A stretch of 64,000 nt of DNA from a virus. Under the pieces are notes generated by a model. That model was not told the DNA's origin, searched no databases, and saw only the letters and a list, made by a program, of their open reading frames with translations. Shown piece by piece: positions 49,366 to 58,686 of this stretch; position 1 is the first letter of the stretch, and each line of letters opens with the position of its first letter. The translations under genes were made by a program, and so were the position numbers. The DNA lies in the IMG/VR virus record IMGVR_UViG_3300009008_000009, positions 1 through 64,000 of that record. One strand, given 5' to 3'.

Positions 49366-52300
49366 TTATGCTGCTGTGTCTAATACCGCCAGTTCCTGTA
49401 GGAATCTTGACGGTTGGAACTCTCTGCTCATCCCCGTGCGCCTGCCGCAGCTACTCAGGAATGCCCGCTCCTCGGCCCGGGTTACGGCTACGTACGTCAC
49501 CCTGCGCTCTTCCTCGATACCCTTGTCGCCTTCCATCAGGGAGCGCCAGTGGGGCAGGGTTCCGTCGCTGAGTCCGATTACGAATACGGTCTTGAACTCG
49601 AGCCCCTTACTACGATGGACCGTCAGCAGTGTGATGGCCCTGCGTTCGGTGCTGTCTGACTCCGGCTTGGCTGCGCTGGATGCGTAAATCAGGAATCCGG
49701 TGAGGTCGTCGAAGTCGATCATCTTACCCTGAAGGGTGTCGAGGTTCTCAATCTTCGGGTTCTCTACGCTGCTGGAGAAGTTCTTGGAGATGAACTTGTC
49801 GTATCCGAACATCGACCGGATGTTGGAAATCAGCCTGCTCAGGTCTGGTTTCATCCGGTAGGCATCGAGCAGCTGCTTGAGCTTGCTGGCAAACTGCTGG
49901 GCGTTCCGGCTCATGTAGCTCTTGCTGTATCCTCCGCGCCTGAGCGCCTCGTAAGGGTCTTCACCGTTCTTCACCCGGCGTGCCCACTCCTGTGTAAAGG
50001 CTCGGCCCAGATACCGGTTCGGGCGGTTGATTATCCGTTCGAATGCGCCGTAGTCGGTTTCGAATCCCCACTTGGTCTTGAGCAGTCTGGTTACCGCTTC
50101 CTGTGTGGTGTCGTTCTCGGTGTCAATCCAGTCGATGACCGCCATGTAGGCAACCATGTCCTTTATCTCTTCGCGCCCGTAGAAGCCGGTGGAACCGAGG
50201 ATTACGTAGGGCAGGCCCTTACGTATCAATGCGTCCTCAATGGCTGCGCTCTGGGCGTTCGTGCGGTAAAGTACCGCAAAGTCCCCGGGGCTCGCTCCGC
50301 CTTCAATCTCGTCGCGCATGATGCCGGTTACCTCGTCCGCTTCCATGACATCGTCAGGGTAGTGGGCAAGGAACTCTACTCCGCCTGTGGCTGCGTTGTT
50401 GGCGACACAATCCGGTGCGTCGAATGCTGCGTGCTGAATGATACTGTTGCCTGCTTCTACTACTTGCGAGCTCGACCGGTAGTTGCGGCTCATGTAGAGC
50501 ACCTTCCCATTGGGAAAGTGGTCGGGGAAGTTAATCGTCAGGTCGACCTGTGCTCCCCGGAATCCGTAGATGCTGTTGTGAACGACAACGTCGTTTGCAA
50601 AGTAAAGATGTGTTTGGTCCACCTCAAGATCATAAACATCAACTTCACCAGTAATAACCTCAATATCAACAATCTCGTCCGGAACAATCGTGTAGTTCAC
50701 CCTGTTGTATGGAGGTCTTTTAGCCTTAAGTGGTTCATCCAGTTTAATAGCTCGGAACAAACGAAACCCACGGTGAAGACCTCGGGCAGGAACTACAATT
50801 ACTTGACGGTGACTTTTCATGTGAGGAATATGAACGTTCTCCTGAACGCAACCACCACATTCTTCTGCGAGTTTTCGAGCGTACTGTTGAGCTGAAGAGT
50901 AAGATGCAAAACTCCTCCGAGTCTGACTCCCATCAACATCAAGAACAACCCCGTGTAAAATAGAGGAACGATCTATGTACTTACGAGCACGTTTACTTTT
51001 TAGGTCAGTATGAAGTTTAACGGAGTCATTGAGATTTAGATAAACCACAGGAAGTCGTCCGGGATCGAACTCACTTACTTGTCTTTTTGCACCGTTGTTA
51101 GACACTGGAACGTTGTCAACGTCGTTAAGTTCAGGAAAGTCGGAGAGCATCCGGGAAACACCACTCAAATGATGATCACCGAGCTTTCCATAAAGTTCGT
51201 ACAAAGTCTCTTCAGATATTACTTCACCACCATGTCGATGATAAGTCTGAGTGGGAATACAGTACACTAATGAAATCCAAGACTCAAACAGAAGGGCATC
51301 TCTTTTGGTCTTGAATGACCTAAGAATCTTCATATGGTCAGGGCGCTCTCCTGTTCTCCGAGACCAAATGTTCTTTGTAACCCCAACTCTCCACCCGAAA
51401 TTTCCCTTTTTCATGACGTAGACATAGTACCATTCAGCAGGATTATTGTATCCAACAATCACAGAATGAACAGGTATTCGATGTTCCGGGGTTGTCAAAA
51501 ACTCAGTCCCCGAAGCTAGTTTTATTTTCAGAAGAGTTTCTTTCTTAGTTTTGTAAACTTCATTCACAAAAGACTTTGTGACGCCAAGTTTGCGAACTGG
51601 TGTAGCAACACTGTCCCCCTTCACAATAGTCTCAATCGCCTTCGCAGTCCCGTCCCCCATCCGAACCATTGTACCAGCAGGAAAACATTGTCGATGATCT
51701 CCGACCGCAAAAAGGTTACCGTGAGTCTCGGCGAGGTTCGCGACAATCTTGGCCTGTAGGGTGTCGGTGTCTTGGAACTCGTCTACCATTACCCACTGAA
51801 AGCGCTTCGACCACTTCCGGGCAATGGCTGGCTTGTCCCTGAACATCTTATAGGTCAGCACAATCATGTCGTTGAAGTCGATGAACTTTCCGCGTGAGTC
51901 GCCGCGCTTCTTGGCCTTGATGTACTCTCCCCAGATCTGGTAAGTCAGGGCGTCTCGGGGTGTTGAGTCCTCACCGTAGAAAAGCTCCACCGCTGTTTCG
52001 TAAGTGTAGCCTGCACTGACAGCGCTGGAAATCTGGCCGAGGTAAAGCAGAGGCTCCCATGCATCCGACTCTTCGTCGTATCCGAGCTTCTTCAAGATCT
52101 CCTCGATCATGCGCCGGGCCTTGAAGTCGTCCAAGGTCTGAATGCGTGGTGCGTAATCGGGATCGTAGCTAATCAGGTCTTCGCGCAGCACCCGATAGCA
52201 GAAGGAGTGCATGGTGCTGATCCAAGGTTTGTTCGGTTCGAACTTACCAATCTCGATACCGAGCTGCTGACCGAGGCGGTTCTTCATCTCGTCAGCTGCC

Positions 52301-52506
52301 TTATTGGTAAAGGTAAAGGCAAGAATCTCGCCCTGTGGAATACCTGTGTCTTGGATGAGATGAACAATCTTAGAGGTGAGCACGCGGGTCTTACCCGACC
52401 CGGCTGCTGCTACCAGTAAGGTTGTCCCGGTGGACTTTACTGCTGCCATCTGATCCGCGTCAAGGTCGACCGCAGCGGCTGGGTCGGTTTGGCGGGTAAG
52501 TTTCAT
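49366..52506 (-). CDS. UvrD/PcrA-type superfamily 1 helicase with intein
   Basis: Unwinds DNA 3' to 5' using ATP. Motif I AAAGSGKT at residues 33-40, motif Ia AFTFTNKAADEM, motif II MVDEFQDTD near 240, then VGDHRQ interrupted by the intein, and SIYGFRGA (motif III) after it. Motif IV (YRSSSQVV) and motifs V/VI (LLTVHRSKGLEFKTVFV, RRVTYVAVTRAEE) follow. Without the intein the protein has 675 residues, the usual size. The gene has a GCGGAGGAACCG ribosome site and its own promoter. Role in phage replication or repair. Confidence 0.95.
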   Translation of the reverse strand: MKLTRQTDPAAAVDLDADQMAAVKSTGTTLLVAAAGSGKTRVLTSKIVHLIQDTGIPQGEILAFTFTNKAADEMKNRLGQQLGIEIGKFEPNKPWISTMHSFCYRVLREDLISYDPDYAPRIQTLDDFKARRMIEEILKKLGYDEESDAWEPLLYLGQISSAVSAGYTYETAVELFYGEDSTPRDALTYQIWGEYIKAKKRGDSRGKFIDFNDMIVLTYKMFRDKPAIARKWSKRFQWVMVDEFQDTDTLQAKIVANLAETHGNLFAVGDHRQCFPAGTMVRMGDGTAKAIETIVKGDSVATPVRKLGVTKSFVNEVYKTKKETLLKIKLASGTEFLTTPEHRIPVHSVIVGYNNPAEWYYVYVMKKGNFGWRVGVTKNIWSRRTGERPDHMKILRSFKTKRDALLFESWISLVYCIPTQTYHRHGGEVISEETLYELYGKLGDHHLSGVSRMLSDFPELNDVDNVPVSNNGAKRQVSEFDPGRLPVVYLNLNDSVKLHTDLKSKRARKYIDRSSILHGVVLDVDGSQTRRSFASYSSAQQYARKLAEECGGCVQENVHIPHMKSHRQVIVVPARGLHRGFRLFRAIKLDEPLKAKRPPYNRVNYTIVPDEIVDIEVITGEVDVYDLEVDQTHLYFANDVVVHNSIYGFRGAQVDLTINFPDHFPNGKVLYMSRNYRSSSQVVEAGNSIIQHAAFDAPDCVANNAATGGVEFLAHYPDDVMEADEVTGIMRDEIEGGASPGDFAVLYRTNAQSAAIEDALIRKGLPYVILGSTGFYGREEIKDMVAYMAVIDWIDTENDTTQEAVTRLLKTKWGFETDYGAFERIINRPNRYLGRAFTQEWARRVKNGEDPYEALRRGGYSKSYMSRNAQQFASKLKQLLDAYRMKPDLSRLISNIRSMFGYDKFISKNFSSSVENPKIENLDTLQGKMIDFDDLTGFLIYASSAAKPESDSTERRAITLLTVHRSKGLEFKTVFVIGLSDGTLPHWRSLMEGDKGIEEERRVTYVAVTRAEERAFLSSCGRRTGMSREFQPSRFLQELAVLDTAA
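50575..51687 (-). mobile_element. intein with GIY-YIG-like nuclease in the helicase gene
   Basis: 371 residues (274-644) starting with Cys (CFPAGTMVRMGDG) and ending VVHN before Ser of QSIYGFRGA. Splicing blocks are intact (TTPEHRI for block B). Between them lies WYYVYVMKKG...WRVGVTKNIWSRR and later LFESWISLVYCIPT, the pattern of a GIY-YIG nuclease (Y-x-Y, x-V-G, Arg, catalytic Glu) instead of LAGLIDADG. Inteins with this insert are known in UvrD-type helicases from the motif pattern, but are rarer than LAGLIDADG ones. Confidence 0.9.
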
Positions 52507-52558
52507 CGGTTCCTCCGCGTGGATGTAGGGGTGCGTTCTCTCTAACGCTCACATGTAC

Positions 52559-52587
52559 ATTATAAGAAATATACGAGACAATTGCAA
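52559..52587 (-). promoter_or_regulatory. promoter with CATGTACATT palindrome variant
   Basis: TTGCAA, 17 nt, TATAAT followed by GTACATG on the minus strand; drives the helicase gene. Confidence 0.85.
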
Positions 52588-52613
52588 GTCTTATACAAGT
52601 TAGCTCTTGCTCT

Positions 52614-53690
52614 CTACCACGTGTCTCCATCAATAAGTCGCTCGTAAACCTTCATGACTTCTTCAACGTAAGCCTTAGCTGTGTAGCGGTCTCGGGCGTG
52701 AGCTCGCATCGCACGTCGGTTGCTATCACTACCGTGCAAGTCAATGTCAGCTAAGGTATCCACAAACCCCTCAACGATGGCACCCTTTGTGTAACCATCA
52801 ACATCAATAAGAGACCCAAGTGGTGTGTCTGGCTGCCCAGTTTCGTACGGGTCAATGAGCTCAGGAACTCCGCCGACACGCGTAGCTATAGGATAACAGC
52901 CGAGGGTCTGCGCTTCCTTGACCACCCCCGGTGACGCATCCATCCCAATCGAAGTGAATAAAAATGCTGCACAAGTTTGATATGCTCGCCACTTTGATTC
53001 GGAGTAGGCACCAAGTGGACCCATATACTTGACCATCTCCGTATCTCTAGCGTAGGTCTTGTGCCAGTAAGTATGATCGGAAATGTGACCATAAATGTGA
53101 ATCTTGAGTCCAATATCCTCGGCCACAGTCATTGCAATGTCTGGCCGCTTAAGCTCCCAGATACCAGCAAGCCACATCAACGTGTCCGGAGATCGTTCAA
53201 TTTCCGGGTAGACATCCTGCAAGTCTGCTGGGTCCGTCCCAAAGGGTGGAGTTAGAACTGGTGCCCGTTCATCCCACTCAGAATGGGCACGTGCGCCCTT
53301 GGAACAAAAGGCTACGTTTGTCATCCCCGGTTGTAGGTACTTACGCTCAGCGTCGCCGTGTGATTGCGCTAGGTATGGAATGTCAAAGTCAAGGATGATG
53401 TCCCGTAGTCCAAGGAAGGCAGAGTGGTCATGGACAAAGTCAACGTCCTGATCCTTGAGTAGGTCTCGAAGAGTCGAAGCCATAGCAAGCTCCGCACCAA
53501 TCCCCCACCCAGAAGGAAACTCGTACGAACGGATAATCGGTGGAAGTTGTGACCCAGACCGACAGAACACGATGACCTCGTGGCCTGCCTTGGTGAGCTC
53601 TACCGCCTCCTGAGCAACGACCTGCTCAACCCCACCCCATGTGTCTGGTGGAGTTTTGAGTAGTAATCGTGATATCAGCAGTACTTTCAT
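52614..53690 (-). CDS. GT4-type glycosyltransferase
   Basis: A 358-residue retaining glycosyltransferase of the GT-B fold: N-terminal GGVEQVV glycine-rich start, C-terminal LMWLAGIWELKRPDIA and the EAQTLGCYPIATRVGGVPEL segment with the donor-binding Glu. Transfers a sugar from a nucleotide sugar. It is the last gene of the seven-gene glycosyltransferase cluster. Confidence 0.88.
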   Translation of the reverse strand: MKVLLISRLLLKTPPDTWGGVEQVVAQEAVELTKAGHEVIVFCRSGSQLPPIIRSYEFPSGWGIGAELAMASTLRDLLKDQDVDFVHDHSAFLGLRDIILDFDIPYLAQSHGDAERKYLQPGMTNVAFCSKGARAHSEWDERAPVLTPPFGTDPADLQDVYPEIERSPDTLMWLAGIWELKRPDIAMTVAEDIGLKIHIYGHISDHTYWHKTYARDTEMVKYMGPLGAYSESKWRAYQTCAAFLFTSIGMDASPGVVKEAQTLGCYPIATRVGGVPELIDPYETGQPDTPLGSLIDVDGYTKGAIVEGFVDTLADIDLHGSDSNRRAMRAHARDRYTAKAYVEEVMKVYERLIDGDTW

Positions 53691-53693
53691 AGG

Positions 53694-54422
53694 TTAGTCC
53701 GCGAATACTGGTTTACGTTCCACAGTCTCATCTGGGTCTTCCCACGGGACGTCCTGACCAACCCAGCGCTGCACAATTCGACGGTGGTTCTCTCGCTGTA
53801 GCTCGTGCATGAACGGTCCGGGGGGCTTGGCAGAGTTATGAGTTGCCACGGACCCATCACAGCACTTCATACGAATCCCCAGCATCTTCATGTTGAGCTG
53901 AAGGTCAGTTTCCTCATGCCAGTGCAGCCCGAAGTCGGTGTCGTAAGACAACCCACGATTCGGGAACGCCCAGCAATACCCCATCAGCAGATCACAGTAC
54001 TCGCCGGGATTTGCACGGAGCCGTGCGATGGGTTCGTGAAGGTCGTGGAAGGCAAAGTGCCCCATCGGACCGACTGCGGTATTTGCATCCAAGTGCTCGT
54101 TGAGCACAGGTAGGAGATTGTCACTAACAACTACGTCGTCGTCCACCTGAACAACGTAGGCACCGTTCGCAATCTCAAATCCGTAGTTCCGAGCAACCAC
54201 GCCTTCATTCTTTTCCAGCTTGATATAAGCCATGGCCGCGTCTGCGCCGTGAACGTATCCCTTCACAAACTCCAGCGTCCGAGGGTCAACCCCACCGTTG
54301 TCAACTACAATAACCTCGGATACTCCGTCCCCCTTGCGGATTGCATTGGCAACGGACATGACACACTTGGAAAAGTGTTCTGGTCGGTTGTAGGTAAGAA
54401 TCACAAAAGAGTACTTCACCAT
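53694..54422 (-). CDS. family 2 (GT-A) glycosyltransferase
   Basis: A 242-residue inverting glycosyltransferase: FVILTYNRPEHFSKCV at the start, VVDNGGVDP, the metal-binding QVDDDVVVSD near residue 97 and the C-terminal HWHEETDLQLNMKMLG (ED of the acceptor base). Overlapping organisation with its neighbours (3-bp gap) marks one operon. Confidence 0.9.
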   Translation of the reverse strand: MVKYSFVILTYNRPEHFSKCVMSVANAIRKGDGVSEVIVVDNGGVDPRTLEFVKGYVHGADAAMAYIKLEKNEGVVARNYGFEIANGAYVVQVDDDVVVSDNLLPVLNEHLDANTAVGPMGHFAFHDLHEPIARLRANPGEYCDLLMGYCWAFPNRGLSYDTDFGLHWHEETDLQLNMKMLGIRMKCCDGSVATHNSAKPPGPFMHELQRENHRRIVQRWVGQDVPWEDPDETVERKPVFAD

Positions 54423-54423
54423 G

Positions 54424-55206
54424 TTAATTCCCTCCGAAGTACTGAGCGTGAATGTTCTGCGCTGAGCTCAAAAGACGGTCGGTGTCGGTATTGGCAAGTT
54501 GACCGTCGTGATATCTGTACAGGTATAGTGTTTCCCATGTGTTGGCGAACTTCCATCCGGTCTTCGTTACAATCTCACACCAGAGTGCGTAGTCCTCAGC
54601 GGCGTGCTGAACCGGATACAGGCTACCAAGGTCAAGGAACACCTGCATACGCATCATCACTGTCGGATGAGCAAAGCATGGTCGACCTACTTGAAGACGC
54701 TCTTGCACCAATCGGTCGTGCTCGTATGGCTCACGGACCAGTTCACGTGGCTCCCTGTCCGGCCCGATAGCTTTCCACGAAGTACCAACCACACCGACCT
54801 TTGGATTGTCCAGTAAAAACTGGAGTTGCTTTTGAAACCGGTCGGGCATGGATAAGTCGTCGGCGTCCATCCGAGCAACAAACTCAAACTGGAGTGTGTC
54901 TGCTAAGGTGAGTCCGTCGTTCAAGAGATAGGCAACCCGGGAGTGAGAGTCGGGAACATCCTCAGGAACACGTCCAAGCGCTAGACTTGTATTAACGAAT
55001 GGCGTCTTGGCCTCGGCATCTTCCGACAGATTCCACTTGAAGATTGAGTCCTTGTGATCGTTCGACATCGCAGGATCAAGTACCATGATAAGCAGCACCT
55101 GAACATCTCCGCGCTCGTCAAGCTCGCTGTCGAGAACTGACTTCGCTGCCTGCCTGAAGTAGTCGTCGTCCTGCTTTACCGGCATAATTACGGCAATGCG
55201 ATACAT
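54424..55206 (-). CDS. family 2 (GT-A) glycosyltransferase
   Basis: A 260-residue glycosyltransferase with ARMDADDLSMPDR near residue 110 (DxD-type metal site), a GVVGTSWKAIG strand and HAAEDYALWCEI near 212 for the catalytic base. It closely resembles 56066-56857 in order of motifs. Overlaps the upstream gene by 19 bp. Confidence 0.9.
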   Translation of the reverse strand: MYRIAVIMPVKQDDDYFRQAAKSVLDSELDERGDVQVLLIMVLDPAMSNDHKDSIFKWNLSEDAEAKTPFVNTSLALGRVPEDVPDSHSRVAYLLNDGLTLADTLQFEFVARMDADDLSMPDRFQKQLQFLLDNPKVGVVGTSWKAIGPDREPRELVREPYEHDRLVQERLQVGRPCFAHPTVMMRMQVFLDLGSLYPVQHAAEDYALWCEIVTKTGWKFANTWETLYLYRYHDGQLANTDTDRLLSSAQNIHAQYFGGN

Positions 55207-56069
55207 CGTTTAACTCCGGTCATAACCATATCAACAGAAACAGAATCAAGACACTTCGGGGGGTCAAGATTCAACGGGCAGTTCGCCGCCTGATCATCAA
55301 ACTTGCGAATTTCACATTCATTGCATACCCCAGATGAAACAGGGTGGCTAAGTAAGTTGTGATGGGCGTACACCCGGGCGGGTACAACTGAAAAAATAAC
55401 TACAGCGGGTACGAGGTGGCTGGCAGCCACGTGAGCCCCAGCAGAGTCATTACCAATAAACAGACTAGATACAGAAATCAGAGTGGCTGCCTGCCTCCAC
55501 GTTGTCTCACCTCGGTAGTCTACAAAGCGAGGATCGTCAATACGTATTTGAGGTGAGTCAGAAGTACCAATCTGTACCACCCACAGCGGAGTGGAGCTCA
55601 AAAGCTCAAGAGCAACCTGCCGGAAACGGTCGACATCCCACTCACGAGTGCGCCATCCAGCTCCAGTGTCTATGGTAACATAACCGCCCTTGATCATGGA
55701 GTGTCCGGCATAATTGTAGGCTGGAGAACAAATCTTGGATGGAAATTCGTCTGCAAGTCCCAGACAAAGAACAGGAACCCTGTCCGCAAGAACGTCTGGT
55801 TCCAAGGTTACACCAGCCTGACCTGCAAAGTGATCTACAATGTGCTGGTCATAGCGCACGGCACCGAAGGGTGGATGTAGTATCTTTTCACCACCCCCAA
55901 CGTCACCATCACGAACATATGGGTTGTACTTCCATACGTCAGGAAATCGAGTGGACTCATTCTGCCACTCGATCTTGATCTCTTCATTAGGGTTCTGAAT
56001 TGCGTACCGTCGAACGGCAGGGGTCATACAAAGCTGGTCTCCACGCCCGCCCCGCACCTTGAAAATCAT
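55188..56069 (-). CDS. GT9-like glycosyltransferase (heptosyltransferase family)
   Basis: A 293-residue GT-B protein related to ADP-heptose:LPS heptosyltransferases: VRGGRGDQLCMTPAVRRYA matches the family start (GxGD), and FIGNDSAGAHVAASHLVPAV the donor site (GxDSGxxHxA). Family members build the LPS inner core. A phage copy is unusual. The Cys-rich end (CNECEIRKF, CPLNLDPPKC) is extra. Confidence 0.82.
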   Translation of the reverse strand: MIFKVRGGRGDQLCMTPAVRRYAIQNPNEEIKIEWQNESTRFPDVWKYNPYVRDGDVGGGEKILHPPFGAVRYDQHIVDHFAGQAGVTLEPDVLADRVPVLCLGLADEFPSKICSPAYNYAGHSMIKGGYVTIDTGAGWRTREWDVDRFRQVALELLSSTPLWVVQIGTSDSPQIRIDDPRFVDYRGETTWRQAATLISVSSLFIGNDSAGAHVAASHLVPAVVIFSVVPARVYAHHNLLSHPVSSGVCNECEIRKFDDQAANCPLNLDPPKCLDSVSVDMVMTGVKRCIALP

Positions 56070-56857
56070 GACTCAGTCTCCCGCTTTTTCAGCTTCAGCG
56101 GCTTCTTCTTTTTCAGCTTCATCGGTTCCTTGACTGGCTGCTCCTTGAACATGTCTGGCCACAACTTCGGTCCCCACTTGAAGTAAGCCCGGTCCTTACT
56201 GGCCTTCTGAGTTTCAGCGTGCTCCGTGGATACCTGACTCGGGTGCATCCTATACAGGTTCAAGGGTGCCGGGATGTTGGCGAATCGCATGTCAGTGGTT
56301 GCCAAAATGCGAAGCCACATCTCGATGTCCTCGGCGTGTCTGAAGTCGGTGTCATACCCCCCGGCCTCCTTGACCTTGTCGGTCCTGAACATCACTGTCG
56401 GATGACCAAGAGCTGTGTAAGTCTTGAACCCTTCGACAATTGCATCGTGGTCTGTCGGGAATTGGACGCCTCCAGACGATCTGCTGTTCTCGTCGATGTA
56501 GTCAAAGTTCGTGCCTACAACGTCGATGTCCGGATTCTTCTGTAGGAACTCGAGCTGGGCCTCAAGTCTGCTCGGGTGCATAACATCGTCAGCATCGAAG
56601 CGGGCGGCAAACTCAGTGCTACAGTGCTCAAGCATTGTATTGAGCGCCGCGATGAGACCTTGGTTCTGTTTTCGACGAAGAATAGTGGTGCGGTCGTCCA
56701 TCATATCACGGAGAATGGTCTCGGAGTTGTCCGTGCAGCCGTCCAGCAGTGCAATAAGATGAAAGTCGGACATGCTCTGCATCTGAATACCCTGCAACGC
56801 CTCAGTCAGATACTTCTCGGCGTTGTAAATGGGCAGGAGGATTGATACCTGTGCCAT
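56066..56857 (-). CDS. family 2 (GT-A) glycosyltransferase with lysine-rich tail
   Basis: A 263-residue glycosyltransferase: SILLPIYNAEKYLTEALQ start, ARFDADDVMHPSRLEAQL near 88 with the DxD metal site, VVGTNFDYID, and HAEDIEMWLRI near 178. The C-terminus is a repeat of KLKKK (EPMKLKKKKPLKLKK), which recurs at the N-terminus of 23832-24167 and may bind DNA, RNA or membrane. Confidence 0.9.
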   Translation of the reverse strand: MAQVSILLPIYNAEKYLTEALQGIQMQSMSDFHLIALLDGCTDNSETILRDMMDDRTTILRRKQNQGLIAALNTMLEHCSTEFAARFDADDVMHPSRLEAQLEFLQKNPDIDVVGTNFDYIDENSRSSGGVQFPTDHDAIVEGFKTYTALGHPTVMFRTDKVKEAGGYDTDFRHAEDIEMWLRILATTDMRFANIPAPLNLYRMHPSQVSTEHAETQKASKDRAYFKWGPKLWPDMFKEQPVKEPMKLKKKKPLKLKKRETES

Positions 56858-57789
56858 TACACCATCTCCTTGAGTTTCGGCACCACTTCTTGGAACCTGT
56901 GAATGTACTGGTGTTCCCGAATCACCCGGGCACGGGCAGCTATTGCGATCTGGCTCCGCAGTTCTTCGTTGTCCACCAGCATCTCTATCTTCTCACGAAG
57001 GTCGTTCTGGTCTGTAAATGTCTCGCACTCCACCCCCGGCTCAAACATATCACTGATTCTCGGGTTGTCTGAGATGGGGACGGCCCCCGATGCGGCGGCT
57101 TCGAAGTCCCGGAACTTAAACTGGTGTCCGTCGCCGTGAGACGCCTTGCTGGGAGAAATGACAGTCTTCGCTGCTGACATGTGAGCGGTGTACTCCACCC
57201 ACTTGAGGTACAGCCCGTTTATACCCGCGACAAAGGCTTGGTCTAACCCACCAGTTGCATTGTTGATCAGCGATGGGCGATTACCGTGGCCGGTCCCGGA
57301 GAACATTGTTGAATACAGTTTATTACCAGCCACAGAAAACCAGCTCGGACAAATCGCTCGGGGACAGTAAACTACGTCCTCAAACGCAATCTCCTCATAC
57401 CGGGCTGGTCCTTCGGGTGAGTCGGTCACAACCGCGTCAAAGAGCCAGCACATCGAGGAATAGTCAGTTTCAAACCGCCAGTCATCGTTGAACACCCACA
57501 TCACCGTAGGAATACGTGGACGAGACTTCCACGTCTCTTCCGTTATCTCGTGACCGGCAAGGGGGAAATAGATGATCATTGAGTACTTATGTGCCCGAAA
57601 GGCAGTGCGAAGCAGCTCGTTCGCAATCTGGTCCCCGTACTTCCTCCCCATTCTAGTGTAGTCGAACACATCCAAGTCCACCCCATTAGTCTGAAGTGAA
57701 TGGATAAAGTGAACGTACTCCACAGAGAGATGAACAATGTCACCTTCGTAAAGATGAACTGGAGCAACCACGAGATACTTAGCGTCCAT
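56857..57789 (-). CDS. CgeB-like glycosyltransferase
   Basis: A 310-residue GT-B protein of the CgeB-like branch. PTVMWVFNDDWRFETDYSS is the family marker (W-x-x-DD), followed by FDAVVTDSPEG and a C-terminal donor site KFRDFEAAASGAVPISDNPR. These proteins glycosylate spore or surface glycoconjugates in bacteria. One-base overlap with the next gene. Confidence 0.8.
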   Translation of the reverse strand: MDAKYLVVAPVHLYEGDIVHLSVEYVHFIHSLQTNGVDLDVFDYTRMGRKYGDQIANELLRTAFRAHKYSMIIYFPLAGHEITEETWKSRPRIPTVMWVFNDDWRFETDYSSMCWLFDAVVTDSPEGPARYEEIAFEDVVYCPRAICPSWFSVAGNKLYSTMFSGTGHGNRPSLINNATGGLDQAFVAGINGLYLKWVEYTAHMSAAKTVISPSKASHGDGHQFKFRDFEAAASGAVPISDNPRISDMFEPGVECETFTDQNDLREKIEMLVDNEELRSQIAIAARARVIREHQYIHRFQEVVPKLKEMV

Positions 57790-57794
57790 GGGCC

Positions 57795-58661
57795 TTAGTC
57801 AATGTCAATGATTTCAGGTGATAAGTACTTGTCAAACGACGGTCGATGCTTAGCTTTGATCTGCTTCAATATTTGGGGGAAGCGAGCGTTAGCCCCGTGA
57901 GACCGAGCTTCATCATGGTGGCGGTAGAACAACGTCGCCTTCTCCGCCCAGCAGAATTCAGCTCCATGCCCCGCCGCACGAATCCAAAGCTCCCAGTCCT
58001 CAAATCCATCTTTCATGTCAAGGTCAAATCCACCCAGATCTTCAAATAAAGACCTCCGGATAAGCGAGGTCGCTGGTATGTAGTTTGATCGAAGTAGTGC
58101 GCGGAAATCGTAGTCGTGCTGCTGAATAGTCCCGTGCTGGGATATGCCGTCGTCCGAGAAGATAGCAACCTTCGGGTAGGCAATGTCAGCCTTCGCGGTG
58201 TGAACCGCCCGCCACATCTCAAATAGAAAGTCTGGGTGCAGGTAGTCGTCACCGTCTACAAAGACAATCCACTCAGACTTACCTTTGGCTGCCACGGTGT
58301 TCCGGGCTTGGCATACGCCGACGTTCTCCCGTGATATCGTAACGTCAATGCCATAGTTGTCCCGGATGCGCCATAGCACCTGCCGGGGTGAGTCACTCTT
58401 GATCCCAGCCTGCGACACAGGTAGTCCAGTCCGCTGGTCGATCCGCTGCTGCAACGTTCTGTTTCCACCTTCGTCAACGGACGCCGACCCAACCGTGGAC
58501 TTTGTCGCAGGGTAGATAATCCCACGCTTTGTACTATGATCGTCAAAAACAAGTACAGAAAAGGGGATGCGTGAGTTCTGCGTAATCGCAGAATCCACGC
58601 ATCTCTCAATGTAGGCAGCATGATTATGAGTTACTACACAAACATCTATCTTACTTTCCAT
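57795..58661 (-). CDS. family 2 (GT-A) glycosyltransferase
   Basis: A 288-residue glycosyltransferase: VCVVTHNHAAYIERCVDSAI start, VFVDGDDYLHPDFLFEMW near 142 with the DGDD metal site and GFEDWELWIRAAGHG near 220 with the ED base. An insertion of about 45 residues (from KRGIIYPATKSTVGS on) after VFDDHS is unusual. First gene of the cluster. Confidence 0.9.
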   Translation of the reverse strand: MESKIDVCVVTHNHAAYIERCVDSAITQNSRIPFSVLVFDDHSTKRGIIYPATKSTVGSASVDEGGNRTLQQRIDQRTGLPVSQAGIKSDSPRQVLWRIRDNYGIDVTISRENVGVCQARNTVAAKGKSEWIVFVDGDDYLHPDFLFEMWRAVHTAKADIAYPKVAIFSDDGISQHGTIQQHDYDFRALLRSNYIPATSLIRRSLFEDLGGFDLDMKDGFEDWELWIRAAGHGAEFCWAEKATLFYRHHDEARSHGANARFPQILKQIKAKHRPSFDKYLSPEIIDID

Positions 58662-58686
58662 CTGCTACTCCGTCTCGAACTACCTG

